Below the pieces are notes generated by a model. That model had not been told where the DNA came from. It ran no database searches and saw only the letters and a program-made list of their open reading frames with translations. Positions 50,811-59,896 of a stretch of DNA of 64,000 bases are shown piece by piece (the stretch's first letter is position 1; each line of letters starts with the position of its first letter). Made by a program: the position numbers and the translations under genes. Origin of the DNA: Bog-473 sp963736525 (GTDB lineage: Bacteria; Actinomycetota; Acidimicrobiia; Acidimicrobiales; RAAP-2); contig CAVTPF010000011.1 in the NCBI GenBank assembly GCA_963736525.1, positions 1-64,000 of the forward strand, in the 5' to 3' direction.

Positions 50811-51852
50811 CGACCAACGCGTCGAGCACGCCGAGCGCCCGCCCGCTGTCGACCGACTCGGTCGCCAGGACGATGCCGTCGGCGAGCTCGTCCACCCGGC
50901 CCGCCACCGTCAACGCGGCGGCGGCGTTGAGGACGCCGATGTCGCGCCGCGCGCCGGCCTCACCCTCGAGGACGGATCTGATCACGGCGGCGTTGAAGGC
51001 GGCGTCTCCCCCGCGCAGGTCCTCCATCCGGGCCGGCGCGAAACCCAGGGCGGCCGGGTCGAGCCGCCAGTCCTGCACCTCGAACTCCCCCGAGCCGTCG
51101 CCCCGCACCTCCAGCACGCTCGACGGTGCCGTCACGCTCAGCTCGTCGAGGCCGTCGTCGGCGTGGACGATCAGCGCGTGCCGGCTGCCGGTGGCCCCGA
51201 AGACGCCGGCCATGATCGGCGCCATCGACGGCTCGCTGACGCCGACGAGCTGGTGCCTCGTCCGCGCCGGGTTGATGAGCGGTCCGAGGAAATTGAACAC
51301 GGTGGGCACGCCGAGCTCCTTGCGCACCGGACCGACGAAGCGCATGGCGGGGTGGAAGCGCTGCGCGAAGCAGAACCCCATGCCTGCCTCGGCCACGCAG
51401 CGGGCCACGCCCTCGGGGCCGATCTCGATGGCCACCCCGAGCGCCTCGAGCACGTCCGCCGTCCCCACCGACGACGAGGCTGCCCGGTTGCCGTGCTTGC
51501 ACACCGGCACCCCGCATCCGGCCGTGATGAAGGCCGCCAGCGTCGTCACGTTGATGCTGGCCAAGCGGTCGCCCCCCGTGCCCACCAGGTCGACCACCAC
51601 ATCGCCTCCAGCAGGCCCCGACTCCACGCCCAGCGGACAGGGCACGGCGGCGGCCACCATGGCCCGGGCCAGCCCGGTCACCTCCTCGGCCGTCTCTCCC
51701 TTGGCATGCAGCAGGGCGAGGAACGCGCCCACCTGCACCGGCGTGGCGTCACCGGACAGGACGACACCGAGCGCTGCCTCGGCCTCGGCCGCGCTGAGCG
51801 GTTCGCGGCGTGACAGCCGGGCCAGGATCTCGGTCCAGCTCAGTCCCACCAC
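50773..51852 (-). CDS. trpD: Anthranilate phosphoribosyltransferase
   Basis: 359 residues from a GTG at 51852 (a second GTG follows directly). Motifs: DLVGTGGDRLASINVTTLAA (PRPP), CKHGNRAASSSVGTADVLEA, and FNFLGPLINPARTRHQLVG. It makes phosphoribosyl-anthranilate in tryptophan synthesis. The start overlaps the acyl-CoA dehydrogenase stop by 13 bases; no other trp gene is in the window. Confidence 0.93.
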   Translation of the reverse strand: MVGLSWTEILARLSRREPLSAAEAEAALGVVLSGDATPVQVGAFLALLHAKGETAEEVTGLARAMVAAAVPCPLGVESGPAGGDVVVDLVGTGGDRLASINVTTLAAFITAGCGVPVCKHGNRAASSSVGTADVLEALGVAIEIGPEGVARCVAEAGMGFCFAQRFHPAMRFVGPVRKELGVPTVFNFLGPLINPARTRHQLVGVSEPSMAPIMAGVFGATGSRHALIVHADDGLDELSVTAPSSVLEVRGDGSGEFEVQDWRLDPAALGFAPARMEDLRGGDAAFNAAVIRSVLEGEAGARRDIGVLNAAAALTVAGRVDELADGIVLATESVDSGRALGVLDALVATSQDALRRQTG

Positions 51853-53015
51853 AGGTCCTGGTCCAGGACGCCGCGGGCGATCAGGCCCAGCTGCACCTGC
51901 GACGTGCCCTCGACGATCGTCAGCTGCTTGGCGTCGCGGTACCACTGCTCGGTCGGATGGTCCTCCATGTAGCCGGCGGCGCCCAGGAGTTGGACGGCCA
52001 GCGACGAGGCGCGCACCGCCAGCTCCGTCGCGTGGTACTTGGCCATGGAGAGATAGGGGACGTACTCCTTGGTGTACTTGCCCGCGTCGGCCAGCACCGC
52101 GGCGCGGTAGGTGAGGAGCCGTGCCGCCTCTATGTCGACCGCGCACTTGGCGATCTCCCACTGAATGCCCTGGAAGTCCGCGATCGTCCGGCCGAACGCC
52201 TCCCGGTGCCGGACGTACTCGGTCGCATACATCAGGGCCCCTTCCGCCAGCCCGATGCCGCGAGCGGCCACGATCGGGCGCATGGCGTTGAGGCCGAGCA
52301 TGGCAAGCCTGAAGCCGCCAACCTCACCGATCACGTTCTCCGCCGGGACGTGCACGTCGCGCAGGACGAGCTCTCCGGTGTCGACCCCGCGCACGCCCAT
52401 CTTGTGGTCGGTGCGTCCCACCTCCACGCCCCCCCAGGCGCGCTCGACGATGAAGGCGGTGACCGAGTCGTGGGCCCGGCTGGTGGGTTCGCTCGTCTTG
52501 GCGAACACCGTGTACCAGTCGGCCTCCCGAACACCCGACATCCAGCACTTGGTGCCGTTCAGCACCCAGCCCCCGCCCGACCCCGGGTCGGGTGCGCCGC
52601 GCGTCCGCATCCCCATGACGTCGCTGCCGGCCTGGGGCTCGGAGAGCCCGAAGGCGGCCCGCCGCGTCCCGTCACAGATCCCCGGCAGGTAGCGCTTCTT
52701 CTGTTCTTCGGTGCCGGCGATCATGACCGGCCCCGTGGGCAACCGGGTCAGGAGGAGCATGAGCGCCGCCGTGTTGGAGTACTTGGCCACCTCCTCGATG
52801 GCGACGGCCAATCCCAGGATCCCGGCGCCCGAACCGCCGTACTCGACGGGGATGCACAGCCCGAGGAGTCCGGCATCCCGGAACGCCTCGAAGATGTCGC
52901 CCGGGTATTCCCCGCTCTTGTCGATCGCCCGGGCCCTCGGCTTCACCTTGTCCTGGGCGAGGCGCCGCACCGAGTCGCGCAGCTCCAGCAGCTCTTCGGG
53001 TAGGTCGAAATGCAC
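51840..53015 (-). CDS. Acyl-CoA dehydrogenase
   Basis: 391 residues from a GTG. Family landmarks: IPVEYGGSGAGILGLAVAIEEVAKY, FGLSEPQAGSDVMGMRT (FAD site), DHKMGVRGVDTGELVLRDV and QLLGAAGYMEDHPTEQWYRDAKQLTIVEGTSQVQ (the last contains the EGTSQ end). The catalytic Glu is probably in that last region. Oxidises acyl-CoA to enoyl-CoA, passing electrons to ETF. It overlaps trpD on the same strand. Confidence 0.92.
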   Translation of the reverse strand: MHFDLPEELLELRDSVRRLAQDKVKPRARAIDKSGEYPGDIFEAFRDAGLLGLCIPVEYGGSGAGILGLAVAIEEVAKYSNTAALMLLLTRLPTGPVMIAGTEEQKKRYLPGICDGTRRAAFGLSEPQAGSDVMGMRTRGAPDPGSGGGWVLNGTKCWMSGVREADWYTVFAKTSEPTSRAHDSVTAFIVERAWGGVEVGRTDHKMGVRGVDTGELVLRDVHVPAENVIGEVGGFRLAMLGLNAMRPIVAARGIGLAEGALMYATEYVRHREAFGRTIADFQGIQWEIAKCAVDIEAARLLTYRAAVLADAGKYTKEYVPYLSMAKYHATELAVRASSLAVQLLGAAGYMEDHPTEQWYRDAKQLTIVEGTSQVQLGLIARGVLDQDLWWD

Positions 53016-53058
53016 CGGCGAAGGCTACCGGACGGCCCGGCCAGGTATTTTCTGATTC

Positions 53059-54717
53059 TTGCCCCCCGACGAGCCCGCTTCCGTCGCTCCCGCCGATCCC
53101 GCCGGGATCCCCGACGAGTCGACGCGGTCCCGGTCCGACCTCCAATCCGAGCTGCGCCGGACGCGGAGGAAGGAACAAAAGAGACGGCACCGGTGGCGGC
53201 GACGCGGCCTGTACGCGCTGTCGTTCGTGGTCCTGGTCGCCGCCGCGGCCGCGGGAGGCCTCTACGTCTACGCGACGTACCGCTTCGACCAGATCAAGAA
53301 GGTCCATGCCAAGCATCTCGCCGCACCGGCGCCGCCGGGCCAGCCTTTCAACGTCCTGCTGGTCGGCTCGGACTCCCGGGCCTTCGTCGACAACTCGACC
53401 CAGGCGAACGCCTTCGGCACCGAGGCGAACGCCGGGGGTCAGCGCAGCGACGTGACCATGGTCGCCCGCTTCGACCCCACCGCGAGGACGGTTACCGTCC
53501 TGTCCATCCCCCGCGACCTGTGGGTCGACATCCCCGGCAACGTGAGCGGGATCTCGGGCATGAACCGCATCAACGCGGCCTTCAACTCGGGCCCCGACCT
53601 CTTGATCCAGACCATTGAGCGGGACCTGGGCATCCCGATCAACCACTACATGTCCGTGGACTTCCCCGGGTTCTCGGGCATGGTCAACGCCCTGGGTGGC
53701 ATCACCATGGACTTCCCGACGGAGGTCAAGGACCAGTACACCGGGCTGGACGTCACGGCGACCGGCTGCCAGGTGGTCAACGGGACCACCGCGCTCGAGC
53801 TGGTGCGCAGCCGACACCTCTACTACATGAATTCGGACGGGTCCTGGGAGTACGACGGTCTGTCGGACTTCAGCCGGATCCAGCGCCAGGACGCCTTCTT
53901 CCGCGCCGTGCTGGACAAGCTGAACCAGTCCTCCCTCAACCCGTTCACCATCAACTCGTTCATCGGTGCCGCCGTGGGCAACCTGACCATCGACGACACC
54001 ATGACCCAGAGCGACCTGTTCCACATCGCCGAGGACTTCCGAGGCCTCCCGTCGTCGCACCTGGTCACCGAGACGCTACCCACGATCGCCTACACCACCG
54101 ACGGAGGGGCCGCCGTGCTGAAGGAGGCCCAGCCCTATGCCGAGGCCATGATCAGCGCCTTCAACGAGATCGGTGCGGCGCCGGCGACCCCGGCGAAGAC
54201 CGCGACGGAGGCCACCCCGACGACGGTTCCGACTGAGGCGCACGATCAGATCAGCGTCAACGTGCTCAACGCGTCCAGCGTGGCCGGCATCGCGCACGCC
54301 ACCGCCACGGCCCTCAGCGCACAGGGCTTCAACGTGTCCGACATCGGGAACGCTCCGTCACCGATCGCGGCGGGCGCCCCCTCGCAGATCCTCTACGGCC
54401 CCTCGGGCTACGGGGCCGCGGTCACGCTCGGCTCTGCGCTGAGCGGTCCGGTCACCTACGTGGCCGACGCCAGCCTCAGCGGCCAGACGGTGTCCCTCCT
54501 GATCGCCGGGTCCCAGCTGACGGTGTCGTCGCCGAGCGCCACGACGACCGTCCCGACCGGCCCGACGACGACGACCACGACGACGATTCCGCCGGACGTC
54601 TACGCGAACACGCAGGCCGAGCCCTGGAACCCCTTCCCCTGCACCCTGGGTGCCCCGATCCAGGCAGCACCGCACACGTCGACCACGGTGACACCCAAGG
54701 CGAAGAAGAACGGTTGA
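53059..54717 (+). CDS. LytR-CpsA-Psr (LCP) family protein with LytR_C domain
   Basis: 552 residues from a TTG. A basic cytoplasmic N-terminus, one membrane helix (about 52-73), then the LCP domain (FNVLLVGSDSR, RSDVTMVARFDP, VLSIPRDLWVDIPG, GMNRINAAFNSGP, and ELVRSRHLYY) and a C-terminal LytR_C domain from about 390 (DQISVNVLNASSVAGIA), ending in a Thr-rich tail. LCP enzymes attach glycopolymers to peptidoglycan outside the membrane. It converges on whiB. Confidence 0.93.
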   Translation: MPPDEPASVAPADPAGIPDESTRSRSDLQSELRRTRRKEQKRRHRWRRRGLYALSFVVLVAAAAAGGLYVYATYRFDQIKKVHAKHLAAPAPPGQPFNVLLVGSDSRAFVDNSTQANAFGTEANAGGQRSDVTMVARFDPTARTVTVLSIPRDLWVDIPGNVSGISGMNRINAAFNSGPDLLIQTIERDLGIPINHYMSVDFPGFSGMVNALGGITMDFPTEVKDQYTGLDVTATGCQVVNGTTALELVRSRHLYYMNSDGSWEYDGLSDFSRIQRQDAFFRAVLDKLNQSSLNPFTINSFIGAAVGNLTIDDTMTQSDLFHIAEDFRGLPSSHLVTETLPTIAYTTDGGAAVLKEAQPYAEAMISAFNEIGAAPATPAKTATEATPTTVPTEAHDQISVNVLNASSVAGIAHATATALSAQGFNVSDIGNAPSPIAAGAPSQILYGPSGYGAAVTLGSALSGPVTYVADASLSGQTVSLLIAGSQLTVSSPSATTTVPTGPTTTTTTTIPPDVYANTQAEPWNPFPCTLGAPIQAAPHTSTTVTPKAKKNG

Positions 54718-54776
54718 GCGGCCGCTGCCCTGCCCTCGACCCGAGGGACGTCCGCGCCCGAGGCTGGTTCGGCCCT

Positions 54777-55016
54777 CTAGGCCGACTTGCGGCGCTGCCG
54801 CACGATCCGCCGGCGCTCCCGCTCGGTCGTGCCGCCCCAGATGCCCTCACGCTCGCGGTGAGCCAGGGCGTGCTCCAGGCACGCCTGACGGACCGGGCAG
54901 ACGGCGCACACAGCCTTCGCCTCGGCCGCGTCGGCCTCGTCCTCGGTGACGGGGTAGAACGCCTCGACGTCGAGGCCCCGGCAGGCGGCTTGCTTGCGCC
55001 ACGTGGTGGCGATCAT
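54777..55016 (-). CDS. WhiB-family iron-sulfur regulator
   Basis: 79 residues from the ATG at 55016. Four Fe-S cysteines: Cys12, Cys37, Cys40 and Cys46 (CAVCPVRQAC), the Gly/Trp turn GIWGGTTERERR and a basic C-terminal tail (RRIVRQRRKSA). WhiB proteins hold a [4Fe-4S] cluster, bind SigA and are found in Actinomycetota. The region 55017-55182 upstream is relatively A-rich and must hold its promoter. Confidence 0.95.
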   Translation of the reverse strand: MIATTWRKQAACRGLDVEAFYPVTEDEADAAEAKAVCAVCPVRQACLEHALAHREREGIWGGTTERERRRIVRQRRKSA

Positions 55017-55182
55017 TGGAAACACTTCCTCGTAACGGACAAAAACGGCGGATACTTGATTCGCCCTGCTCGGGGGCCCTTTCGGTGCAACCACCGACGG
55101 CGCCGTCTCCGAATTCGGCGAACGAAGAGTATGGCTTACGACGTGAGCGTCTGTAAAGACTCGCGCACAGAATTGTCCCTGG

Positions 55183-55815
55183 TCAGGCAATAGGAAGGGG
55201 CTTTGTTGTCCCCAACAGGTCTCCGAGGAGCTCCTCCCGCATCGGCGGGGGCAGGAGCGCCCGGGCCTGGTACTCGGGGTGGAGGGACACGAGGGCGACC
55301 TCGGCAGCGTCCCGGAACGCCGCCACCTGGGCGTCGGCGAAGGCGAAGCGCAGGTAGTGGACCGCCGGCGTGACGGTGTCCCGGGTCAGGGCGGCGGCGT
55401 GCTGGGACTCCGGGACGCTGGCCACCACCTCACCGTCGATCCACAGCCCGATCTGGTGCTCGATCCCGACCAGCCGGGGCAGCCAGTCCCGCAGGGCGGC
55501 ATCCGAGGTCAGCTCGATGAAGAGCGTGGCGGACAACTCCCGCTCCCCGGGCAGCAGCCGGTTGTAGACGTCGAGCTCGACCTGCATCGCCTCGTCGCTG
55601 ATGATCTTCTCCACCCGGGCCATCTCCTGCACCTGGAAGCGCACGGTGTCCACGCACTCGAAGACCAGGGTCATGATCGGCCCCAGCCCGATGCGCCGCT
55701 TGCGCTTTCGGGCGATGACCCGGGCCCGGTACTGCTCCCGCACCCGTTCGTAGGCCCGCAGGTCGAGCACGTCGTCCAAGGTCAGGCCCGGAGCCGCCCC
55801 ACCCCCGCCGGTCAT
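55183..55815 (-). CDS. DUF3501 family protein
   Basis: 210 residues from the ATG at 55815, which overlaps the FeS-protein stop (ATGA). It begins TLDDVLDLRAYERVREQYRA, has RVEKIISDEAMQVELDVYNR and LPGERELSATLFIEL, the known DUF3501 strands. This family is often encoded next to rubrerythrin and a CCG-domain FeS protein, as here. Biochemical function unknown; a role in redox or iron stress is suggested by the operon. Confidence 0.85.
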   Translation of the reverse strand: MTGGGGAAPGLTLDDVLDLRAYERVREQYRARVIARKRKRRIGLGPIMTLVFECVDTVRFQVQEMARVEKIISDEAMQVELDVYNRLLPGERELSATLFIELTSDAALRDWLPRLVGIEHQIGLWIDGEVVASVPESQHAAALTRDTVTPAVHYLRFAFADAQVAAFRDAAEVALVSLHPEYQARALLPPPMREELLGDLLGTTKPLPIA

Positions 55816-57137
55816 GACCCGCCGCCCTCTCCCCCGACCCCGTACGCGCGGGCCATCAGCTGCATCGGGTGGACGGGTTGGGTCCCCGTCTCCTGCCGGA
55901 TCGATCCGTTGGCCAGGTGGCAGTCGCCGCACACGACGGCGTTCCCGGCCGCGTCCACCTCCCGGCCGAGGGGCGCCGCCACCCTGCGGGCCAGCTCGTA
56001 GTTCTCGGCCCGGTAGCCCCAGGTGCCGTCGATGCCCGAGCAGCGCTGCACGAGCGTGCACCGCACGCCCGCTGCCTTGAGGAGGTCGCGGCTGCGCAGG
56101 CCGGCGTTCTGCGCCTGGAGGTGGCAGGCCACGTGGTACGTCACCTCGTCGGGCACCGCGCCGGCCTCGCGGCCCGGGAATTCGTCGCGCAGTGTGAACG
56201 GGTCCTCCGCATCGCGCTGCCGGCGCATCAGGTACTCGGCCGGATCGAACGTGTGCGCCGCCACCAAGTCCGCCTCAGCCCCCTTGGCGTACAACGGGTA
56301 GTCCCGCTTGAGGACGTAGGCACAGGTGGGCTGGGCCACGATGATGTCCCGCCCGACCCGTACCTCGGCGGCCAGCGCCGCGACGTTGCGCCGGGCCGCC
56401 TTCACGAACTCCTCCACGTGCCCCGAGTGCAACCACGGGGCACCGCAGCACTTCGTGCCCTCCGGCAGGCTGCACCCCACCCCGTTGTGCTCGTAGACCT
56501 CGACGATGGCCCGGCCGACGTCGGGCTCCATGTACTCGACGAAGCAGGTCGGGAAGACCGAGACGGCTCCTGACCCGCCCGCCGCGGCGGGACGGCGCCG
56601 GCGCTTCTTGAACCAGGTCGTGAAGCGCTGCTTGGCGTACGGCGGCAACAGTCGCTCCGACGCCAAGCCGACGGTCTTCTCCATCGCACGGCGCGGCCAC
56701 GAGCCCGGCGTGCCCGTGGCCCAATTGACCACCGGCGCCGCCGCGACCGAGACGCGACCCAGCAGGTCCGTACGCGCCAGGAACTGGTCGGTCAGCTGCG
56801 CCTTGACCCCGACGCCCTGCTTCTCGCGCACGGCGTGCACGCGGCTCATGAGGCGCGGGAAGTCGAGCTCCCACTCGTGCGGGGGCACGTAGGGACACTT
56901 CACGTAGCAGAGCTTGCACTGGTAGCACTCGTCCACGACCTGGTCCCGTTCGGCGTCGGTGAGGGCCGACGCGTCGCCGTCGTTGGCGTCGATGAATCTG
57001 AACATCGTCGGGAACGACGGGCACAGGTTGAAGCAGAGCCGGCATCCGTGGCACAGGTCGAAGACCCGGTCGACCTCTTCCCGCAGTGCGGCCGGTTCGA
57101 AGTACGCGGGGTCGGTGGGGTCGTAGGTGGCGGTCAA
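55812..57137 (-). CDS. FeS oxidoreductase with two 4Fe-4S clusters and CCG domains
   Basis: 441 residues from a TTG at 57137. Two ferredoxin motifs: C29-x2-C32-x2-C35-x3-C39 (CHGCRLCFNLCP) and C71, C74, C77, C81 (CYQCKLCYVKCP). Two CCG-type segments follow (TKCCGAPWLHSGH and VACHLQAQNAG with QRCSGIDGTWGYR). The C-terminal VVCGDCHLANGSIRQETG segment adds cysteines. Resembles the heterodisulfide reductase/glycolate oxidase FeS subunit. It lies between rubrerythrin and DUF3501, 16 bases from the first, and is part of that operon. Confidence 0.9.
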   Translation of the reverse strand: MTATYDPTDPAYFEPAALREEVDRVFDLCHGCRLCFNLCPSFPTMFRFIDANDGDASALTDAERDQVVDECYQCKLCYVKCPYVPPHEWELDFPRLMSRVHAVREKQGVGVKAQLTDQFLARTDLLGRVSVAAAPVVNWATGTPGSWPRRAMEKTVGLASERLLPPYAKQRFTTWFKKRRRRPAAAGGSGAVSVFPTCFVEYMEPDVGRAIVEVYEHNGVGCSLPEGTKCCGAPWLHSGHVEEFVKAARRNVAALAAEVRVGRDIIVAQPTCAYVLKRDYPLYAKGAEADLVAAHTFDPAEYLMRRQRDAEDPFTLRDEFPGREAGAVPDEVTYHVACHLQAQNAGLRSRDLLKAAGVRCTLVQRCSGIDGTWGYRAENYELARRVAAPLGREVDAAGNAVVCGDCHLANGSIRQETGTQPVHPMQLMARAYGVGGEGGGS

Positions 57138-57153
57138 CGTGGGGCCGCGCCTG

Positions 57154-57560
<407 letters not shown>

Positions 57561-57573
<13 letters not shown>

Positions 57574-58073
57574 GGTGGTTCGTTCCCTTTCTTGTTCTCG
57601 AGATGCTGGTTCGGTGGTCGTCGCGGTTGTCGTTGCCCGTGCTCGTGGTGCTCGCGATCCCGGCAATCGTCGCAGACACCACGGAAGACGACCTCGGCGC
57701 TGTCGACCTCGAAGCCCTGGGCCGCCCGTGGGGGGACTCGCAGTCCGGGGAACTCTGCCGCCAGGTCGCGTACCTTGCCACAGCCTCGGCACACCAGGTG
57801 GTGGTGCGCGGTCTCCACGTTGGGGTCGAAACGGGCCGCACCGGTCCCCACGTCGAGCACGCTGATGGCCCCGAGCTCGGCCAGGTCGTTGAGGGTCTGA
57901 TACACGGTCTTGAGCGAGACGTTGGGCATCTCACGGCGGACCTTCTCGTGGACCCGTTCCGCCGAGGGATGGGTCACGTCGCCTTCGAGGGAGCGGAAGA
58001 TGCACTGGCGCTGCGCGGTGATCTTGCGCCCGTTGGCTCGGAAGAGATCGGTCAGCGCATCCGGTGACTGCAT
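57561..58073 (-). CDS. Fur-family (PerR-like) metalloregulator
   Basis: 170 residues. Winged helix ITAQRQCIFRSLEGD, VSLKTVYQTLNDLAELGAI; metal sites in ETAHHHLVCRGCGKVRDL and the zinc pair CRGC with CDDC. A His-rich tail (REHHEHGQRQ) follows. It overlaps rubrerythrin by 13 bases and heads the operon fur-rbr-FeS-DUF3501. Because rubrerythrin is a classic PerR target, a peroxide sensor is the best guess. A palindromic site stands 33 bases upstream. Confidence 0.92.
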
Positions 58074-58105
58074 GGCACGACCACTCTAGCGGGTGGGCGC
58101 ACCTT

Positions 58106-58124
58106 TTTGACAATCGTTGTCGAA
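58106..58124. promoter_or_regulatory. Candidate Fur/PerR operator upstream of the fur-rbr operon
   Basis: TTTGACAATCGTTGTCGAA is an imperfect palindrome (seven matching outer positions per arm around a 3-base centre), like TTnGACAA-n3-TTGTCnAA. It lies 33-51 bases before the fur start codon, in the 52-base gap next to pyrE, and suits autoregulation. Confidence 0.65.
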
Positions 58125-58125
58125 A

Positions 58126-58689
58126 TCAACCCTCCACCTGCGGCACCGGCGAGGCGCCGGGAGCGACGCGCTCGAGCTCGCGCATGGTGAACAGGGCGCG
58201 CAGCGCAATGCCCTCGGCACCCACGACGTCGGCACCCCCGCCCTCGCGGTCGATGACGCACAGAGCGTGCTCGACGACCGCCCCCTCCGAGCGGAGGTCC
58301 TGGGCGGACAACACGATCTGGCCGCCGGTGGTCACGACGTCTTCAATGATGAGGAGCTTGCGCCCCGCGATCTCGCCACCCTCGCACACCCGCTCCGTGC
58401 CGTACTTCTTCGGCTGCTTGCGGACGAAGAACGCGGGGAGACCGGTGACCGACGACAGCGCGGTGGCGAGCGGTATGCCACCGAGCTCCAGGCCCGCCAG
58501 GCCCTCGATCCCCGGTGGCACCAGCGGCGCCAGCGCCCCGACGATCTCGGCGAGCAGGACGGGGTCGGACTCGAAGCGGTACTTGTCGAAGTAGTGGTCG
58601 GCCGTGCGCCCCGAGCGCAGGACGAAGGTGCCGGTCAGGTGGGAGGCGGCGTACACCCGCGCGGCCAACGTCACGTCCCCATTGTGCAC
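58126..58689 (-). CDS. pyrE: Orotate phosphoribosyltransferase
   Basis: 187 residues from a GTG. ASHLTGTFVLRSGRTADHYF, DKYRFESDP, and PRPP motif LLIIEDVVTTGGQ are typical. It makes OMP in pyrimidine synthesis. The 3' end is 53 bases from the fur start, so read-through from pyrE to fur is possible, although the operator in the gap argues for a separate promoter. Confidence 0.93.
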   Translation of the reverse strand: MHNGDVTLAARVYAASHLTGTFVLRSGRTADHYFDKYRFESDPVLLAEIVGALAPLVPPGIEGLAGLELGGIPLATALSSVTGLPAFFVRKQPKKYGTERVCEGGEIAGRKLLIIEDVVTTGGQIVLSAQDLRSEGAVVEHALCVIDREGGGADVVGAEGIALRALFTMRELERVAPGASPVPQVEG

Positions 58690-58696
58690 CGCTCCC

Positions 58697-59176
58697 CTAG
58701 GTCAGGCGGTGACCGCCCTCGTCGATGTCCGCGTGGCCCAGCCGGAAGCGCAGGTGCCCGCGGCACAGGTGCGTGCCGGCGAGGGCCCAGTTGGCGCTGA
58801 CGGCGGGGCGCTCGAGCATGGCGCAGTCCGCACAGAGCGAGCCCCGAATCCCGTTCACATCGGTGACGAGCATGGAGAGCTCGCAGAACTCGCCCATCGT
58901 GAAGGGCCTCTTCCGGCCCTGGGCCCAGAGCTCGGAGAGACGAATCTCCTTGCCGAGCTCGGCCTCGGCACCGCGGTCCGCAAACAGGACCGAGTCGGCG
59001 AGGAGCTCGTCCTCGACGGCGGTGGTCCAGACGGGCTCGGACCAGAATCGTTGGCGCTCCTCGTCCGGGATGAGGCTCAGGTAGAGCTCCTCGGCATCGA
59101 CGTCCGAATCGAACTCCGAGTCCAGCTCGGCGTCGAGCTCGGCGTCGTACTCCCAGGCTTCGTCGAAGCGATCCAT
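58697..59176 (-). CDS. Acidic hypothetical protein with a Cys/His-rich C-terminus
   Basis: 159 residues from the ATG at 59176 (GGAAGG just before); an earlier ATG at 59227 is in frame. The first 35 residues are very acidic (DAELDAELDSEFDSDVDAEE). The last 60 contain CELSML, CADCAMLERP and HLCRGHLRFRLGH, a possible metal site. I do not recognise the family. It is 7 bases upstream of pyrE on the same strand. Confidence 0.6.
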   Translation of the reverse strand: MDRFDEAWEYDAELDAELDSEFDSDVDAEELYLSLIPDEERQRFWSEPVWTTAVEDELLADSVLFADRGAEAELGKEIRLSELWAQGRKRPFTMGEFCELSMLVTDVNGIRGSLCADCAMLERPAVSANWALAGTHLCRGHLRFRLGHADIDEGGHRLT

Positions 59177-59402
59177 CGCCCTTCCGCTTCGGCCGGTTCC
59201 CGGGACGTCTGAAGAGAAATTGGGCATCCGGAGATGCTTCGGTGGCTCGTCGAGCGGTGCCCCGTGAACGCGCGATGCGCACCGTCCCCGGCGAGTGCCA
59301 GCACCAGGCCGAGAGCCATCACGAGACCCGCCACCACCGAGGTCGGCGACAGCGTGGCCGAGGTGAACGGGAACCCGTTGCCGATGCCGTCGAGGAGACG
59401 GT

Positions 59403-59879
59403 TCACGACGCGGGCTGCGCTCGCCCGAGCGACCACCCCGCCACGACGCGCCGGCCGCCGGTGCAGGCCACGACCGCCCACGCGACGGGCGTCCAGGCAA
59501 AAATGGCGTCCTGTCCGTACCGAGCTCCCAGTGCCAGCGCGTCGCTCTCCGCGAGACCGCAGACGGCCACCCCCTCCTCCCCGCGCCCCGAGGCGGCGTC
59601 CACCCCGACAGCGACCCACGTCCGGACGGCCACAGGGGCCAGCTCGGCCTCCAGCGCCGCCTGGCGCCGGCGATTCAGCGCGGCGCCGGGGCGCGCCGTC
59701 CCCGGGTCCCAGGCGGTGAGGATATACACCGGCTGTGCCGACGGCCACGGCCAGGCGCCCACTTGTCCCGCCGGAGCCGGCTGCACGACCAGGTTCACGG
59801 CTTCCGGCCGGACGATCTCGACGACTGTGCGCGCGTAGCCCTCCCAGGGGTCGCCCGGAGCCAGCAGCATGACCGGCAC
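59403..59879 (-). CDS. DUF3293 family protein
   Basis: 158 residues from a GTG (ATG three codons later also possible). The family pattern is visible: YILTAWDPGTARPG, NRRRQAALEAEL, EEGVAVCGLAESDALALG and GARYGQDAIFAW. Function unknown. The 226 bases between it and the acidic hypothetical gene (59177-59402) show no convincing gene, only a possible hydrophobic stretch on the minus strand. It is divergent from the winged-helix gene. Confidence 0.75.
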   Translation of the reverse strand: MPVMLLAPGDPWEGYARTVVEIVRPEAVNLVVQPAPAGQVGAWPWPSAQPVYILTAWDPGTARPGAALNRRRQAALEAELAPVAVRTWVAVGVDAASGRGEEGVAVCGLAESDALALGARYGQDAIFAWTPVAWAVVACTGGRRVVAGWSLGRAQPAS

Positions 59880-59896
59880 CCTACGTCGACGCGAAG